From Pedobacter punctiformis (lineage in GTDB: Bacteria; Bacteroidota; Bacteroidia; Sphingobacteriales; Sphingobacteriaceae), in NCBI RefSeq assembly GCF_027213715.1, contig NZ_JAPWGM010000001.1:248001-312000 (forward strand): DNA of 64,000 bases, written 5' to 3'. Below the pieces are notes generated by a model that ran no database searches, was not told the DNA's origin, and was given only the letters and a program-made list of their open reading frames with translations. This document shows positions 19,746 through 28,128 of the stretch, piece after piece; the stretch's first letter is position 1; every line of letters begins with the position of its first letter. The translations under genes and the position numbers were made by a program.

Positions 19746-21344
19746 ATGGATAAGCTTAATCTCCTGATTGTAGATGATAAGCAGGAAAATATTGTTGCGC
19801 TGGAAGCTTTGCTTCATCAGCACGACATTAACATTGTTACGACAACATCCCCTAACGAGGCTTTACGTATTTGTTGGGAAAAAGATATTGCCATTGCACT
19901 GGTAGATGTTCAAATGCCAGGAATGGATGGTTTTGAACTGGTGGAAATCCTAAAAAATAATCCAAGGACGCAGGAGATAATGGTTATTTTTGTAACGGCC
20001 ATTTCTGTTGAAACCAAGTACGCCATTAAGGGTTTAAATGTAGGTGCGGTAGATTATCTTTATAAGCCCTTAGATCCTTATATCACTTCGGCTAAAGTAG
20101 ACTCTTTTGTTCAACTGGTGCGTAACCAGCGGGAAATTAAAAGAAAAAACATTCAGTTAGAACATTTTCAGGATGAATTAATTAAAGCTAAAGAAGAAGC
20201 AGAGCAAGGTAAAAGAGCTAAAGAAAATTTTTTAGCCAATATGAGTCATGAAATCCGTACTCCGATTAACGGGATTATTGGTTTGGTTCATCTGCTGGAA
20301 AAAAGTCCGCTTAACGAATCGCAAAAAGAAATTATTGAGTTGTTAAGTGTATCATCTGACTCGTTATTGGGTGTAATTAATGATATTCTTGATATTTCAA
20401 AAATTGAAGCCGGAAAATTCCGCATTAATTTTGCGGAGACCGATATCCGCCAGCTGATACAACAAGCCATTAATCTTTTAAACATTCGGGCCAAGGAAAA
20501 ACACATCGATCTTATTCTTGAAATCGACGAAAACCTGCCTTACATTATTATTGCCGACTCGCTGCGTTTAAACCAAATTTTAATGAACCTGCTAAGCAAT
20601 GCCATTAAATTTACCAGCGAAGGCAGTGTTACCCTTAAAGTAGAAGTGGTAAACAAAAAAAGCAATAACGCTCAGATCAATTTTTCAATTACCGATACCG
20701 GAATTGGCATTTCTCAGGATAACCTGAGCAAAATTTTCGAATCTTTTGAGCAGGCTGAAGATCAAACCATTGCCAAATACGGCGGCACAGGACTTGGTTT
20801 ATCAATTGTTAAAAAACTGGCTGAATTAAAAGGCGGACTCCTTAATGTAGTGAGTGAAGAAGGAAAAGGAAGTACCTTCAGCTTTACCCGCTGGTACGAG
20901 TTTGTTGAAGGCAAGAGCGTAGAAAAAGAAGTTGTTGAACCTGATTTCCTAACTTCTTTAAAAGGAATCAGAATCCTGGTAGCTGAAGACAATCCGATAA
21001 ACAAATTTTTAATTGTAAAATTGCTGGATAGCTGGGATGCAGAAACCATGGTTGTAGAAAATGGCCAGGAAGCATTAGATATTTTAAAGGATAACGACTA
21101 CGATATTATTTTAATGGATACCTATATGCCGGTAATGAACGGTTTAGAAGCCATAAAAAGAATTCGTTTAGGCCATATTCCCGGTAAAAATAAAATTCCG
21201 ATTATTACTTTCTCTGCCGGTGTATTGGATAAAGATAAAGAAACAGCCATTAAAGCCGGAGCAAATGATGTGGTAGGCAAACCATTTAAGGTTAATGTAC
21301 TGCATCAGAAAATTAAGCTTTACGCAAACAAAACAAAGCATTAA
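19746..21344 (+). CDS. hybrid histidine kinase: receiver, HisKA, HATPase, receiver
   Basis: 532 residues, soluble. The N-terminal receiver (about 5-120) has LLIVDDKQENIVALEALL and IALVDVQMPGMDG; then a coiled linker, H-box MSHEIRTPING (His near 166), ATPase boxes NLLSNAIKFT, DTGIGIS and GGTGLGLSIVKKLAEL, and a C-terminal receiver (from about 400) with ILVAEDNPINKFL and IILMDTYMPVMNG. It lies 17 bp after CheR and is last of the hybrid kinase / CheR / hybrid kinase unit. The N-terminal receiver suggests that it takes phosphate from another kinase, plausibly the 1159-residue protein. The final receiver has no DNA-binding output. Confidence 0.93.
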   Translation: MDKLNLLIVDDKQENIVALEALLHQHDINIVTTTSPNEALRICWEKDIAIALVDVQMPGMDGFELVEILKNNPRTQEIMVIFVTAISVETKYAIKGLNVGAVDYLYKPLDPYITSAKVDSFVQLVRNQREIKRKNIQLEHFQDELIKAKEEAEQGKRAKENFLANMSHEIRTPINGIIGLVHLLEKSPLNESQKEIIELLSVSSDSLLGVINDILDISKIEAGKFRINFAETDIRQLIQQAINLLNIRAKEKHIDLILEIDENLPYIIIADSLRLNQILMNLLSNAIKFTSEGSVTLKVEVVNKKSNNAQINFSITDTGIGISQDNLSKIFESFEQAEDQTIAKYGGTGLGLSIVKKLAELKGGLLNVVSEEGKGSTFSFTRWYEFVEGKSVEKEVVEPDFLTSLKGIRILVAEDNPINKFLIVKLLDSWDAETMVVENGQEALDILKDNDYDIILMDTYMPVMNGLEAIKRIRLGHIPGKNKIPIITFSAGVLDKDKETAIKAGANDVVGKPFKVNVLHQKIKLYANKTKH

Positions 21345-21394
21345 AACTTACAACATTTAAACATTCGGGGCTTTTAACATTCCCCGCTTAGCAG

Positions 21395-21402
21395 TATCTT
21401 TG
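21395..21402 (+). promoter_or_regulatory. Bacteroidota -7 box directly before ribH
   Basis: TATCTTTG fits TAnnTTTG exactly and ends 4 nt before the ribH ATG, so transcription would start at or beside the start codon (leaderless or nearly so). No clear -33 TTTG was found. A small GC hairpin (CGGGG / CCCCG, 21366-21386) precedes it. Confidence 0.45.
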
Positions 21403-21406
21403 CCAC

Positions 21407-21898
21407 ATGTCAACACAATTAAAAAATCTTTCAGACTTTTCTCATACAACAGTTCCAAATGGTGCAAACTATAAATTCGGAATCATTGTGGCCGAGTGGA
21501 ATGCCAATATTACAGGCGCTTTATATAACGGAGCTTTAAAAACGCTTTTAGAGAATGGAGTAAAAGAAGAAAATATTATTTCTTTGCCGGTTCCGGGAAG
21601 CTTTGAATTAACCGGCGGAGCTGAGATTTTATTGAGCAAAAGAAGTGATTTAGACGGCGTAATTTGTTTAGGTTGTGTGATACAAGGCGATACGAAACAT
21701 TTCGATTTTATTTGCGATGCCGTAGCACAAGGACTTACCAATGTGGGCATTAAATACAGTAAGCCAGTTATTTTTGGGGTTTTAACTACCAATAACTTAG
21801 AACAAGCTCAGGACAGAGCTGGTGGTAAACATGGCAATAAAGGCGATGAAGCCGCAATAACCGCAATAAAAATGGCTGATTTTTCAGCACAGATTTAA
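21407..21898 (+). CDS. ribH: 6,7-dimethyl-8-ribityllumazine synthase
   Basis: 163 residues, normal length. It joins 5-amino-6-ribitylamino-uracil with dihydroxybutanone phosphate in the penultimate step of riboflavin synthesis. Recognised by [29 protein letters not shown], the [15 protein letters not shown] segment with the catalytic His, [15 protein letters not shown] and GNKGDEAA. No other riboflavin genes are nearby. Confidence 0.96.
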   Translation: MSTQLKNLSDFSHTTVPNGANYKFGIIVAEWNANITGALYNGALKTLLENGVKEENIISLPVPGSFELTGGAEILLSKRSDLDGVICLGCVIQGDTKHFDFICDAVAQGLTNVGIKYSKPVIFGVLTTNNLEQAQDRAGGKHGNKGDEAAITAIKMADFSAQI

Positions 21899-21948
21899 CC
21901 TTGCGTTTTAATAAAGTATTTGTAACTTAGAAAATAAATTATAGTCTG

Positions 21949-22071
21949 ATGAAAAAAGTAGCCATCTTGTTATTGGCAGTGTTTTGCACCATTACCATTT
22001 TAGAATCTTGTTCTTCTAAACTTTGCCCTGCTTATAGTTCTTACCCTGAAGGCAAACGCAGAAGAAATTAA
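21949..22071 (+). CDS. tiny lipoprotein of 40 residues
   Basis: ATG-to-TAA frame too short for most gene finders. MKKVAILLLAVFCTITILES forms a lipoprotein signal with lipobox LESC and acceptor Cys21; the mature part is only CSSKLCPAYSSYPEGKRRRN. It has a second Cys (26) and a basic tail. The signal peptide and the good spacing from ribH make it credible. Function unknown. Confidence 0.65.
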   Translation: MKKVAILLLAVFCTITILESCSSKLCPAYSSYPEGKRRRN

Positions 22072-22156
22072 TCTTTTTCATCCGAAACTCATCTTATTCA
22101 ATTAACAGAACTTATCACGTCTGTTAGTGTTTCAGTATAAAAATATTTGTAAAATT

Positions 22157-22492
22157 ATGACCTGGGTTAACTTAACTTCTATGGAGCAGCTTGCTGAAAT
22201 TAAAAATGCAAGTGGTTATAGCCTCATTTTTAAGCACAGTACACGTTGCTCAATTAGTTTAATGGCTAAAAAGAATTTTGAGATGGACTGGGAAGCAATT
22301 CCTGCAGACACGAAATTATATTTCCTTGATTTAATCAGCTATCGAGATATTTCAAATCAAATTGCCGAAACATTTCAGGTGGCCCATCAATCACCTCAAA
22401 TTTTATTAATTAAAGATGGCGATTGCATTTTGGAAGCATCACACAGTGATATCTCCGCAGATGAAGTTGCTGAAGTTATTGCAGCAGCATAA
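22157..22492 (+). CDS. ytxJ: bacillithiol system redox-active protein YtxJ-like
   Basis: 111 residues from the ATG at 22157; the upstream extension to 22127 is not family-like. Thioredoxin-like protein with SLIFKHSTRCSISLMAKKNFE, matching the YtxJ (DUF2847) active-site region TRCxIS, where the Cys is redox active, and the QSPQILLIKDG strand. Homologues are proposed monothiol bacilliredoxins that remove bacillithiol from proteins. Its presence suggests that the organism makes bacillithiol. It ends at a terminator shared with the convergent mqo gene. Confidence 0.88.
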   Translation: MTWVNLTSMEQLAEIKNASGYSLIFKHSTRCSISLMAKKNFEMDWEAIPADTKLYFLDLISYRDISNQIAETFQVAHQSPQILLIKDGDCILEASHSDISADEVAEVIAAA

Positions 22493-22506
22493 CGTATATA
22501 AACCTT

Positions 22507-22547
22507 AAAAGAAAAGGGCTTTGAAATATTCAAAGCCCTTTTCTTTT
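22507..22547. terminator. bidirectional terminator between ytxJ and mqo
   Basis: Perfect stem of about 18 bp (AAAAGAAAAGGGCTTTGA / TCAAAGCCCTTTTCTTTT) around a short AATAT loop, with A/T runs on both sides, between two convergent genes. Confidence 0.9.
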
Positions 22548-22564
22548 GCATTCAGCACTTAAAA

Positions 22565-24073
22565 TTAAGCCTGATTTATTTTTAAAATTTTAGAAGTCCT
22601 GTTTCTCGTCTCTTTACAAAGCACTGCATTATCTGCTAAAGTTTGTCCGTAAGTCGGGATCATTTCTTTAATCTTTGCCTGCCATTCAGGCGTTTCCAAA
22701 TCTTCTTTAAAACAACGGTTTAGCAAGTCGAGCATAATAGAAACGGCTGTTGAAGCACCCGGAGAGGCCCCTAATAAAGCAGCAATAGAACCATCAGCAG
22801 CACTAACTACTTCAGTTCCAAATTCTAAAATGCCACCTTCTTTCTCATCCTTTTTAATTACCTGCACACGCTGCCCTGCATTTTCCAACTCCCAATCTTT
22901 CAACTCGGCCTTTGGTAAATATTCTTTTAACGCTTCCAGTCTGTCTTCCGGTGATTGTCTAACCTGATCGATCAGATATTTTGTTAAATCCAGGTTATGC
23001 AAACCAGCCGAAATCATCGGACGGATATTATTAAATTTTATTGATTTTGGTAAATCAAGGAAAGAGCCGTTTTTAAGGAATTTGGTTGAAAAACCGGCAT
23101 ATGGTCCAAACAATAAAGCTTGCTTACCATTAATCATTCTTGTATCCAGGTGCGGAACTGACATTGGTGGAGCACCAACTGCGGCTTTACCATATACTTT
23201 AGCATGGTGTTGTGCAATAATTGCTTCATTGGTACATTTTAACCATTGCCCGCTTACCGGAAAACCGCCAAAGCCTTTTCCTTCAGGGATATCAGATTTT
23301 TCTAGTAGCGGCAATGAACCACCACCGGCACCAATAAATACAAATTTAGCTACACGCTTGCGTTTGTCTTTAGTTTCAAGATCTTTAACTTTAACAACCC
23401 AGTTATCCTCTTTATTTTTCTGTAAATCGCGAATTTCGTGATTGAAAAACAAAGTTACATTTTCCTGTTGTTTAAGATTATTAAACATATCACGGGTAAG
23501 GGAGCCAAAATTTACATCGGTACCCAAATCCATTTTTGTTGCTGCAATTTTCTCTCCTTTTTTGCGTCCATCCATAATTAATGGTGCCCATTGCTTTACC
23601 AGTTCGCTGTCATCCGTGTATTGCATATCGCTAAACAAATCACAGGTTTGCATGGCATCATAACGCTTTTTAAGATAATCGACATTCTTTTTTCCCCATA
23701 CAAAACTCATATGCGGAATACTGCGAATAAAGTTTTCAGGATTAGAAATTAATCCTTTTTCAATCAGATATGACCAAAATTGCTTGGAAACCTCAAAGTT
23801 TTCAGCAATTTGAACTGCCTTTTTAATTTCAACAGAGCCATCCTTTTTCTCTGGTGTATAGTTTAATTCGCAAAAAGCAGAGTGCCCCGTCCCTGCATTA
23901 TTCCATGCATCAGAGCTTTCAGCTGCAGCAATATCTAGTCTTTCGTAAATTTCAATGCTTAAATCTGGTTGTAACTCTTTTAGTAATACACCAAGGGTTG
24001 CACTCATGATGCCCGCCCCAATTAAAATTACATCTACGTCAGTTTTACCAACTGTCTTTTTCTTTTTTGTCAT
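22565..24073 (-). CDS. mqo: malate:quinone oxidoreductase
   Basis: 502 residues, normal for the family. Oxidises malate to oxaloacetate and passes electrons to quinone through FAD at the membrane face, replacing NAD-linked malate dehydrogenase in the TCA cycle. The FAD-binding start is DVILIGAGIMSATLGVLL; other family signatures are AWNNAGTGHSAFCELNYTP, FVFIGAGGGSLPLL, GFGGFPVSGQWL and LLGASPGASTAVSIML. It stands alone, convergent with ytxJ. Confidence 0.97.
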   Translation of the reverse strand: MTKKKKTVGKTDVDVILIGAGIMSATLGVLLKELQPDLSIEIYERLDIAAAESSDAWNNAGTGHSAFCELNYTPEKKDGSVEIKKAVQIAENFEVSKQFWSYLIEKGLISNPENFIRSIPHMSFVWGKKNVDYLKKRYDAMQTCDLFSDMQYTDDSELVKQWAPLIMDGRKKGEKIAATKMDLGTDVNFGSLTRDMFNNLKQQENVTLFFNHEIRDLQKNKEDNWVVKVKDLETKDKRKRVAKFVFIGAGGGSLPLLEKSDIPEGKGFGGFPVSGQWLKCTNEAIIAQHHAKVYGKAAVGAPPMSVPHLDTRMINGKQALLFGPYAGFSTKFLKNGSFLDLPKSIKFNNIRPMISAGLHNLDLTKYLIDQVRQSPEDRLEALKEYLPKAELKDWELENAGQRVQVIKKDEKEGGILEFGTEVVSAADGSIAALLGASPGASTAVSIMLDLLNRCFKEDLETPEWQAKIKEMIPTYGQTLADNAVLCKETRNRTSKILKINQA

Positions 24074-24517
24074 CTTATCTTAAAGGAGTTACAAATTTAG
24101 GAGGTTTTTAAACACAACACGAATTTTAAACCTTAAAAACTCAAAAAAATTGTTAAAAAATTAGAAATAGTTTACATTATTCTGCCCCCAAACAACAAAA
24201 TTCAGACCAAAATGAAATTCTTTTAGCCCTCAATTCAAAAAAGGCACCAAAATAACATTAGAAAAACAAAATGTTCTTCTACAAAATAGAAGTTTAGCGA
24301 AATATTCAAATCCAAACCCCATCAATTAGCGCATTTAAGTTGCAATGCTACTTTATGCTTTAATCTTATTTCGGTGATAACTGATGCAAACCATAAAATC
24401 TGCCTGGTAAAGCCCGAAAAGTATCTGCAAGTAAATATTTCTCCTTAATTTCATTCGCAGCACTGAGATTTATATATTAGACGACCGGATAATTTGAAAT
24501 CAGATATAAATTAACTT
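24074..24517. other. intergenic region between divergent genes
   Basis: 444 AT-rich bases between mqo and the lipoprotein gene. I saw no reading frame of note, no strong hairpin and no exact TAnnTTTG box; it should hold the promoters of both genes. Confidence 0.5.
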
Positions 24518-25816
24518 ATGAAACAGCTCGTTTTACTCTCTTTAGTTCTTCTTTTGTGTGGTTGTTCTAAAACAAAAACAGATCAGGCTTTGCTCGAACT
24601 GGATAAAAAAGAACTGGCCGCCAGCATTAATTATGATAAAATTCTATTTTACAAATTTGCTAAAATTGCCATCAGGTCTTCTGCCGTTCAGGATACAACA
24701 ATGCCCGAATACAGGAAATTTGTACATGAATCTTTAAACCTGCACCGCACTTTAAGCAATATAAAACCAAACAGTAAAGAAAGCATTTCAGTTGTAGATG
24801 CCTTATTGATTTACAATGATTACCGGAAAGTGAAAAATTTTGTAAAAAATACCGACGAAGATATTTTTCCCTTGTTGATTGAGGGCTTTAATGGAAACCG
24901 CGATAGTGTTAAAACTCAAAAATTACTGGCAGCAGGTGATAAATTGTATTATCAAAATGTAGAACATGCGATTTTAAGTATGGCTGTGCTGGCCACAAGA
25001 GATTTAGGTCGCGAATTTGCGCTTTACGAATGTTCCAAAACACAACCTGAACTATTAAAGGACAGCGAAGAAAAAACCCTTTTGGAATTTATCAGGGGCT
25101 TTTTGTTTTTCAGTCACAAACTTCTTTATCTGTCTGAAGATGGTTTATCCAGAAACATTACCTGGTTGGAGAAAAACAAAAACATACCCTTGCCCTATAC
25201 CAGGGCATTATTTGGCTGGGGCAACTTAAATAACGAACAAACCAACGTTGGCTTTCATAGTATGAATGTATTGTTCAGAGGTTTCGACAGGCTAATGATG
25301 GAGAGAGAAATTGATGAAGAAAGAGCATTACAGGACTTTGAGCTTTTTTTAAAGGATACTGAAACATTAGGCTTACAAAATGAATTAATCTGGTGTGTTG
25401 AAAGTTATTTATACCTGAAAAGGGAAAAGCCAGAAAAGGCAACTGTAGCATTAAATAAATTAAGAAAGAGCCCTTTATTAAGTAATGATGAAAAAGAAGC
25501 CATTGATAAAACAATCGTTTATTTAAAAGACAGAGATTCTGACTCGAAACTTAAAGGGATTTACGATAAGTATTTCATAGGTAAAATTGCCACCAAATAT
25601 ATGTTTGCTAAACTGGCTCAGGTAGATTGGGAAAAGGTGATGAAACAGCAAAATGTACCTCATACCGCTGAACTTTTTGCAACGGTACGAAAAGTAAGAA
25701 CACTTACCGATGCCGTTGATCAATACACCAATGAAAAAGCCATTGAAAAAGGGAAAACAACAATTAAAGAAACCGGAAGTAACTTGTTGGATAAAGCAAA
25801 GGGCATATTTAAATAG
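24518..25816 (+). CDS. lipoprotein of unknown function, helical
   Basis: 432 residues. Lipoprotein signal MKQLVLLSLVLLLCGC with acceptor Cys16. The rest looks all-helical with TPR-like stretches (ENVEH-type helices, ALQDFELFLKDTETLG, PEKATVALNKLRKSPLLSNDEKEA) and an amphipathic C-terminus (GSNLLDKAKGIFK). I do not recognise the family. It probably faces the periplasm. The YwqK-like gene starts 15 bp after its stop, so the two are likely co-transcribed. Confidence 0.85.
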   Translation: MKQLVLLSLVLLLCGCSKTKTDQALLELDKKELAASINYDKILFYKFAKIAIRSSAVQDTTMPEYRKFVHESLNLHRTLSNIKPNSKESISVVDALLIYNDYRKVKNFVKNTDEDIFPLLIEGFNGNRDSVKTQKLLAAGDKLYYQNVEHAILSMAVLATRDLGREFALYECSKTQPELLKDSEEKTLLEFIRGFLFFSHKLLYLSEDGLSRNITWLEKNKNIPLPYTRALFGWGNLNNEQTNVGFHSMNVLFRGFDRLMMEREIDEERALQDFELFLKDTETLGLQNELIWCVESYLYLKREKPEKATVALNKLRKSPLLSNDEKEAIDKTIVYLKDRDSDSKLKGIYDKYFIGKIATKYMFAKLAQVDWEKVMKQQNVPHTAELFATVRKVRTLTDAVDQYTNEKAIEKGKTTIKETGSNLLDKAKGIFK

Positions 25817-25831
25817 TAAAAATTAAAATTC

Positions 25832-26518
25832 ATGATAAAATTAATCTCTCTTTTTGCACTACTATTGGTGTCAACGAGCTCGTTTTCGCAAGAAAAAACA
25901 ATTTATTTTGACGCAGACTGGCAACCAACTACAAAAAATAAAATGGTTTATTTCAGACCTGTACCTAAAGCTGTAAATGGTAAATTTTTATTTAAAGACT
26001 ATTACAAATCTGGCAAATTGCAATTTGAGGGTTTTTCGTTATCTAAAACGGAGGAAAAGTTTGAAGGCCTGGTAACGTATTATGGAGAAGATGGACAAAA
26101 TCTGGGACAATCTAATTTCAAGAATGGTATTTTAAACGGTGATTTTACAATTTACTATCCTGATGGCAAATTGAAATCTAAGGGAACTTACCTTGGTGGA
26201 GAAGTAGAAAAGAGCTTGTCTTTTAATTACAGAGGTTTGGAGGATTGGAATGAAGAATACGATTTAGCGACAAAATACAATGGAGCGCAGAAAACTATTG
26301 AAATTATTTTTGATGGGAATATAAAAGGAATCAGAAAAGAAACTTTTTTTGAGGACAGGATGATTAGAAGTTATGATGAAACAGGCAAACTAATTGGAGA
26401 AGTAACACTGGATTATAACGATGAACCTGTTGCCGGAATTGTAGCTGACTATATTTTCTCGCCAATGAAAGTTGAAAAAATCCATACTTATAAAGATGGG
26501 AAAGAAGTGATAAAATAA
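25832..26518 (+). CDS. secreted YwqK/MORN-repeat-like protein
   Basis: 228 residues. Signal peptide MIKLISLFALLLVSTSSFSQ. The middle has successive MORN-variant repeats (DYYKSGKLQFEGFS, GLVTYYGEDGQNLGQSNFKNG, GDFTIYYPDGKLKSKGTYLG) typical of proteins annotated as YwqK-family antitoxins. Here the signal peptide argues against a cytoplasmic antitoxin; a periplasmic or surface role with the upstream lipoprotein is more likely. Confidence 0.85.
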   Translation: MIKLISLFALLLVSTSSFSQEKTIYFDADWQPTTKNKMVYFRPVPKAVNGKFLFKDYYKSGKLQFEGFSLSKTEEKFEGLVTYYGEDGQNLGQSNFKNGILNGDFTIYYPDGKLKSKGTYLGGEVEKSLSFNYRGLEDWNEEYDLATKYNGAQKTIEIIFDGNIKGIRKETFFEDRMIRSYDETGKLIGEVTLDYNDEPVAGIVADYIFSPMKVEKIHTYKDGKEVIK

Positions 26519-26622
26519 CATTGATTGTGTTAGGTTAATGTCTCATTCAGTCCAATCTGTTTAATTAAAAAACATTACAACTTCCAAACATTTCATTATT
26601 ACAAGTTTTCAGCAGGATTGTT

Positions 26623-26630
26623 TAACTTTG
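26623..26630 (+). promoter_or_regulatory. Bacteroidota -7 box directly before lipA
   Basis: TAACTTTG matches TAnnTTTG and ends 4 nt before the lipA ATG, the same spacing as at ribH. No clear -33 element was seen. Confidence 0.45.
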
Positions 26631-26634
26631 CAGC

Positions 26635-27528
26635 ATGATTGATTTACCGGTAGTACCTGCTGTTACAGAAGTTAAGCGCAAACCAGATTGGTTAAGAGTT
26701 AAATTGCCTGTTGGTAAGGAATACGCACAGGTGCGTAGCCTCGTTGATACGCATAAGCTGCACACCATTTGCGAGAGTGGCAATTGCCCTAATATGGGCG
26801 AGTGCTGGGGCGCCGGTACTGCAACCTTCATGATTTTAGGTAATATTTGTACCCGAAGCTGCTCTTTTTGCGCTGTTGCAACCGGAAGGCCTTTAGCCGT
26901 TGATGTTGATGAGCCAAACCGTGTTGCCAATTCGGTCAAATTAATGGGCGTTAAACATTGCGTAATTACGTCAGTAGATCGTGATGATTTAAAAGATGGC
27001 GGTTCCATTATCTGGGCCGAAACTTTACAAGCCATCCGCCGCGAAAGCCCAATTACAACCTTAGAAACTTTAATTCCCGACTTTAAAGGTCAGTGGGATA
27101 ATTTATACCGTGTTTTAGAAGAAAGACCAGAAGTGGTTTCGCATAACATGGAAACGGTAAAACGCCTGACCAGACAAGTGCGCATCCAGGCTAAATATGA
27201 TAGAAGCTTAGAAGCTTTAAAAAGAATATCAGAGTTTGGTTTACGTACCAAAACCGGAATTATGCTGGGTTTGGGAGAAACTCAAGAAGATATTTTTGAA
27301 GCCATGGATGATTTGGTGGCTAATGGTGTTCATATTTTAACCTTAGGTCAGTATTTACAACCAACCCGCAACCACCACCCTGTTGTAGACTGGATTCACC
27401 CGGATACTTTTGCGATGTATAAAGAGGTTGGTTTGGAAAAAGGTTTAAAATATGTAGAAAGCGGTCCGTTGGTTCGTTCTTCTTATCATGCTGAAAAACA
27501 CCTGTTCCCAATTGAGGGAATTAAGTAA
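26635..27528 (+). CDS. lipA: lipoyl synthase
   Basis: 297 residues. Radical SAM enzyme that inserts two sulfur atoms into protein-bound octanoyl groups. Both iron-sulfur cluster motifs are visible: the auxiliary cluster [12 protein letters not shown] (near residues 46-57) and the radical SAM cluster CTRSCSFC (near 73-80). The C-terminal [12 protein letters not shown] holds the conserved RSSY serine ligand. Start supported by the family alignment of [10 protein letters not shown]. No lipB is adjacent. Confidence 0.97.
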   Translation: MIDLPVVPAVTEVKRKPDWLRVKLPVGKEYAQVRSLVDTHKLHTICESGNCPNMGECWGAGTATFMILGNICTRSCSFCAVATGRPLAVDVDEPNRVANSVKLMGVKHCVITSVDRDDLKDGGSIIWAETLQAIRRESPITTLETLIPDFKGQWDNLYRVLEERPEVVSHNMETVKRLTRQVRIQAKYDRSLEALKRISEFGLRTKTGIMLGLGETQEDIFEAMDDLVANGVHILTLGQYLQPTRNHHPVVDWIHPDTFAMYKEVGLEKGLKYVESGPLVRSSYHAEKHLFPIEGIK

Positions 27529-27576
27529 AAAACATTTCTTTGTAATTGTTGTTCAGTAGTGTATATTAGCTAACCG

Positions 27577-28128
27577 GTGAGCGCATTAAAAAAATCTACC
27601 CTAACTGAGCCTGAACTTATTTTAGCATTGCAGCAAAAAGATCCTGCAGTATTAAAGACGATATACAGCATGTATTCATCGGCGCTTTATGGTGTAATTT
27701 CACGTATTATAACCCACACCGAACTTGCAGAAGATGTTTTACAGGAGACCTTTGTGAAGATTTGGCAATCTGCTGCACATTACGATCAAACAAAAGGACG
27801 TTTATTTACGTGGATGATGAATATTGCCCGTAATCTCTCTATAGACAAGCTGCGTTCTAAAGACTTTAAGAATTCACTCAAAAACCAAGATATAGAAAAT
27901 AACGTAAGTTTCGTTGATGAACAAAACAAGGTTACATTTAATCCGGATGTACTTGGGGTTAAGCAACTTGTAAGCAATCTTAAACCTGACTTACAAGCGG
28001 TTCTTGATTTAGTTTATTATAAGGGTTTTACACATGTAGAAGCCGCAGAAAAGTTAAATTTGCCTTTAGGAACGGTTAAAACCCGAATACGAATGGCCAT
28101 TATAGAATTGAGAAGGAGTTTTAATTGA
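27577..28128 (+). CDS. ECF RNA polymerase sigma factor (SigK-like)
   Basis: 183 residues beginning with GTG. Region 2: LAEDVLQETFVKIWQSAAHYD and GRLFTWMMNIARNLSIDKLR; region 4: LDLVYYKGFTHVEAAEKLNLPLGTVKTRIRMAIIELRR in outline. It overlaps by 4 bp with the RskA-like anti-sigma gene, the usual partner of SigK-type factors. No TonB receptor follows, so this is a different class from the FecI-like factor at 7715-8263. A TTTG at 27538-27541 and TATATTAG at 27562-27569 could form its promoter. Confidence 0.93.
   Translation: MSALKKSTLTEPELILALQQKDPAVLKTIYSMYSSALYGVISRIITHTELAEDVLQETFVKIWQSAAHYDQTKGRLFTWMMNIARNLSIDKLRSKDFKNSLKNQDIENNVSFVDEQNKVTFNPDVLGVKQLVSNLKPDLQAVLDLVYYKGFTHVEAAEKLNLPLGTVKTRIRMAIIELRRSFN

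Noticed and set aside
25832..26518. YwqK-like gene as half of a toxin-antitoxin pair
   Set aside because: It has a signal peptide and its partner is a 432-residue lipoprotein with no toxin motif.
26622..27035. 137-codon minus-strand frame over lipA
   Set aside because: Complement of the well-supported lipoyl synthase gene; no family features of its own.
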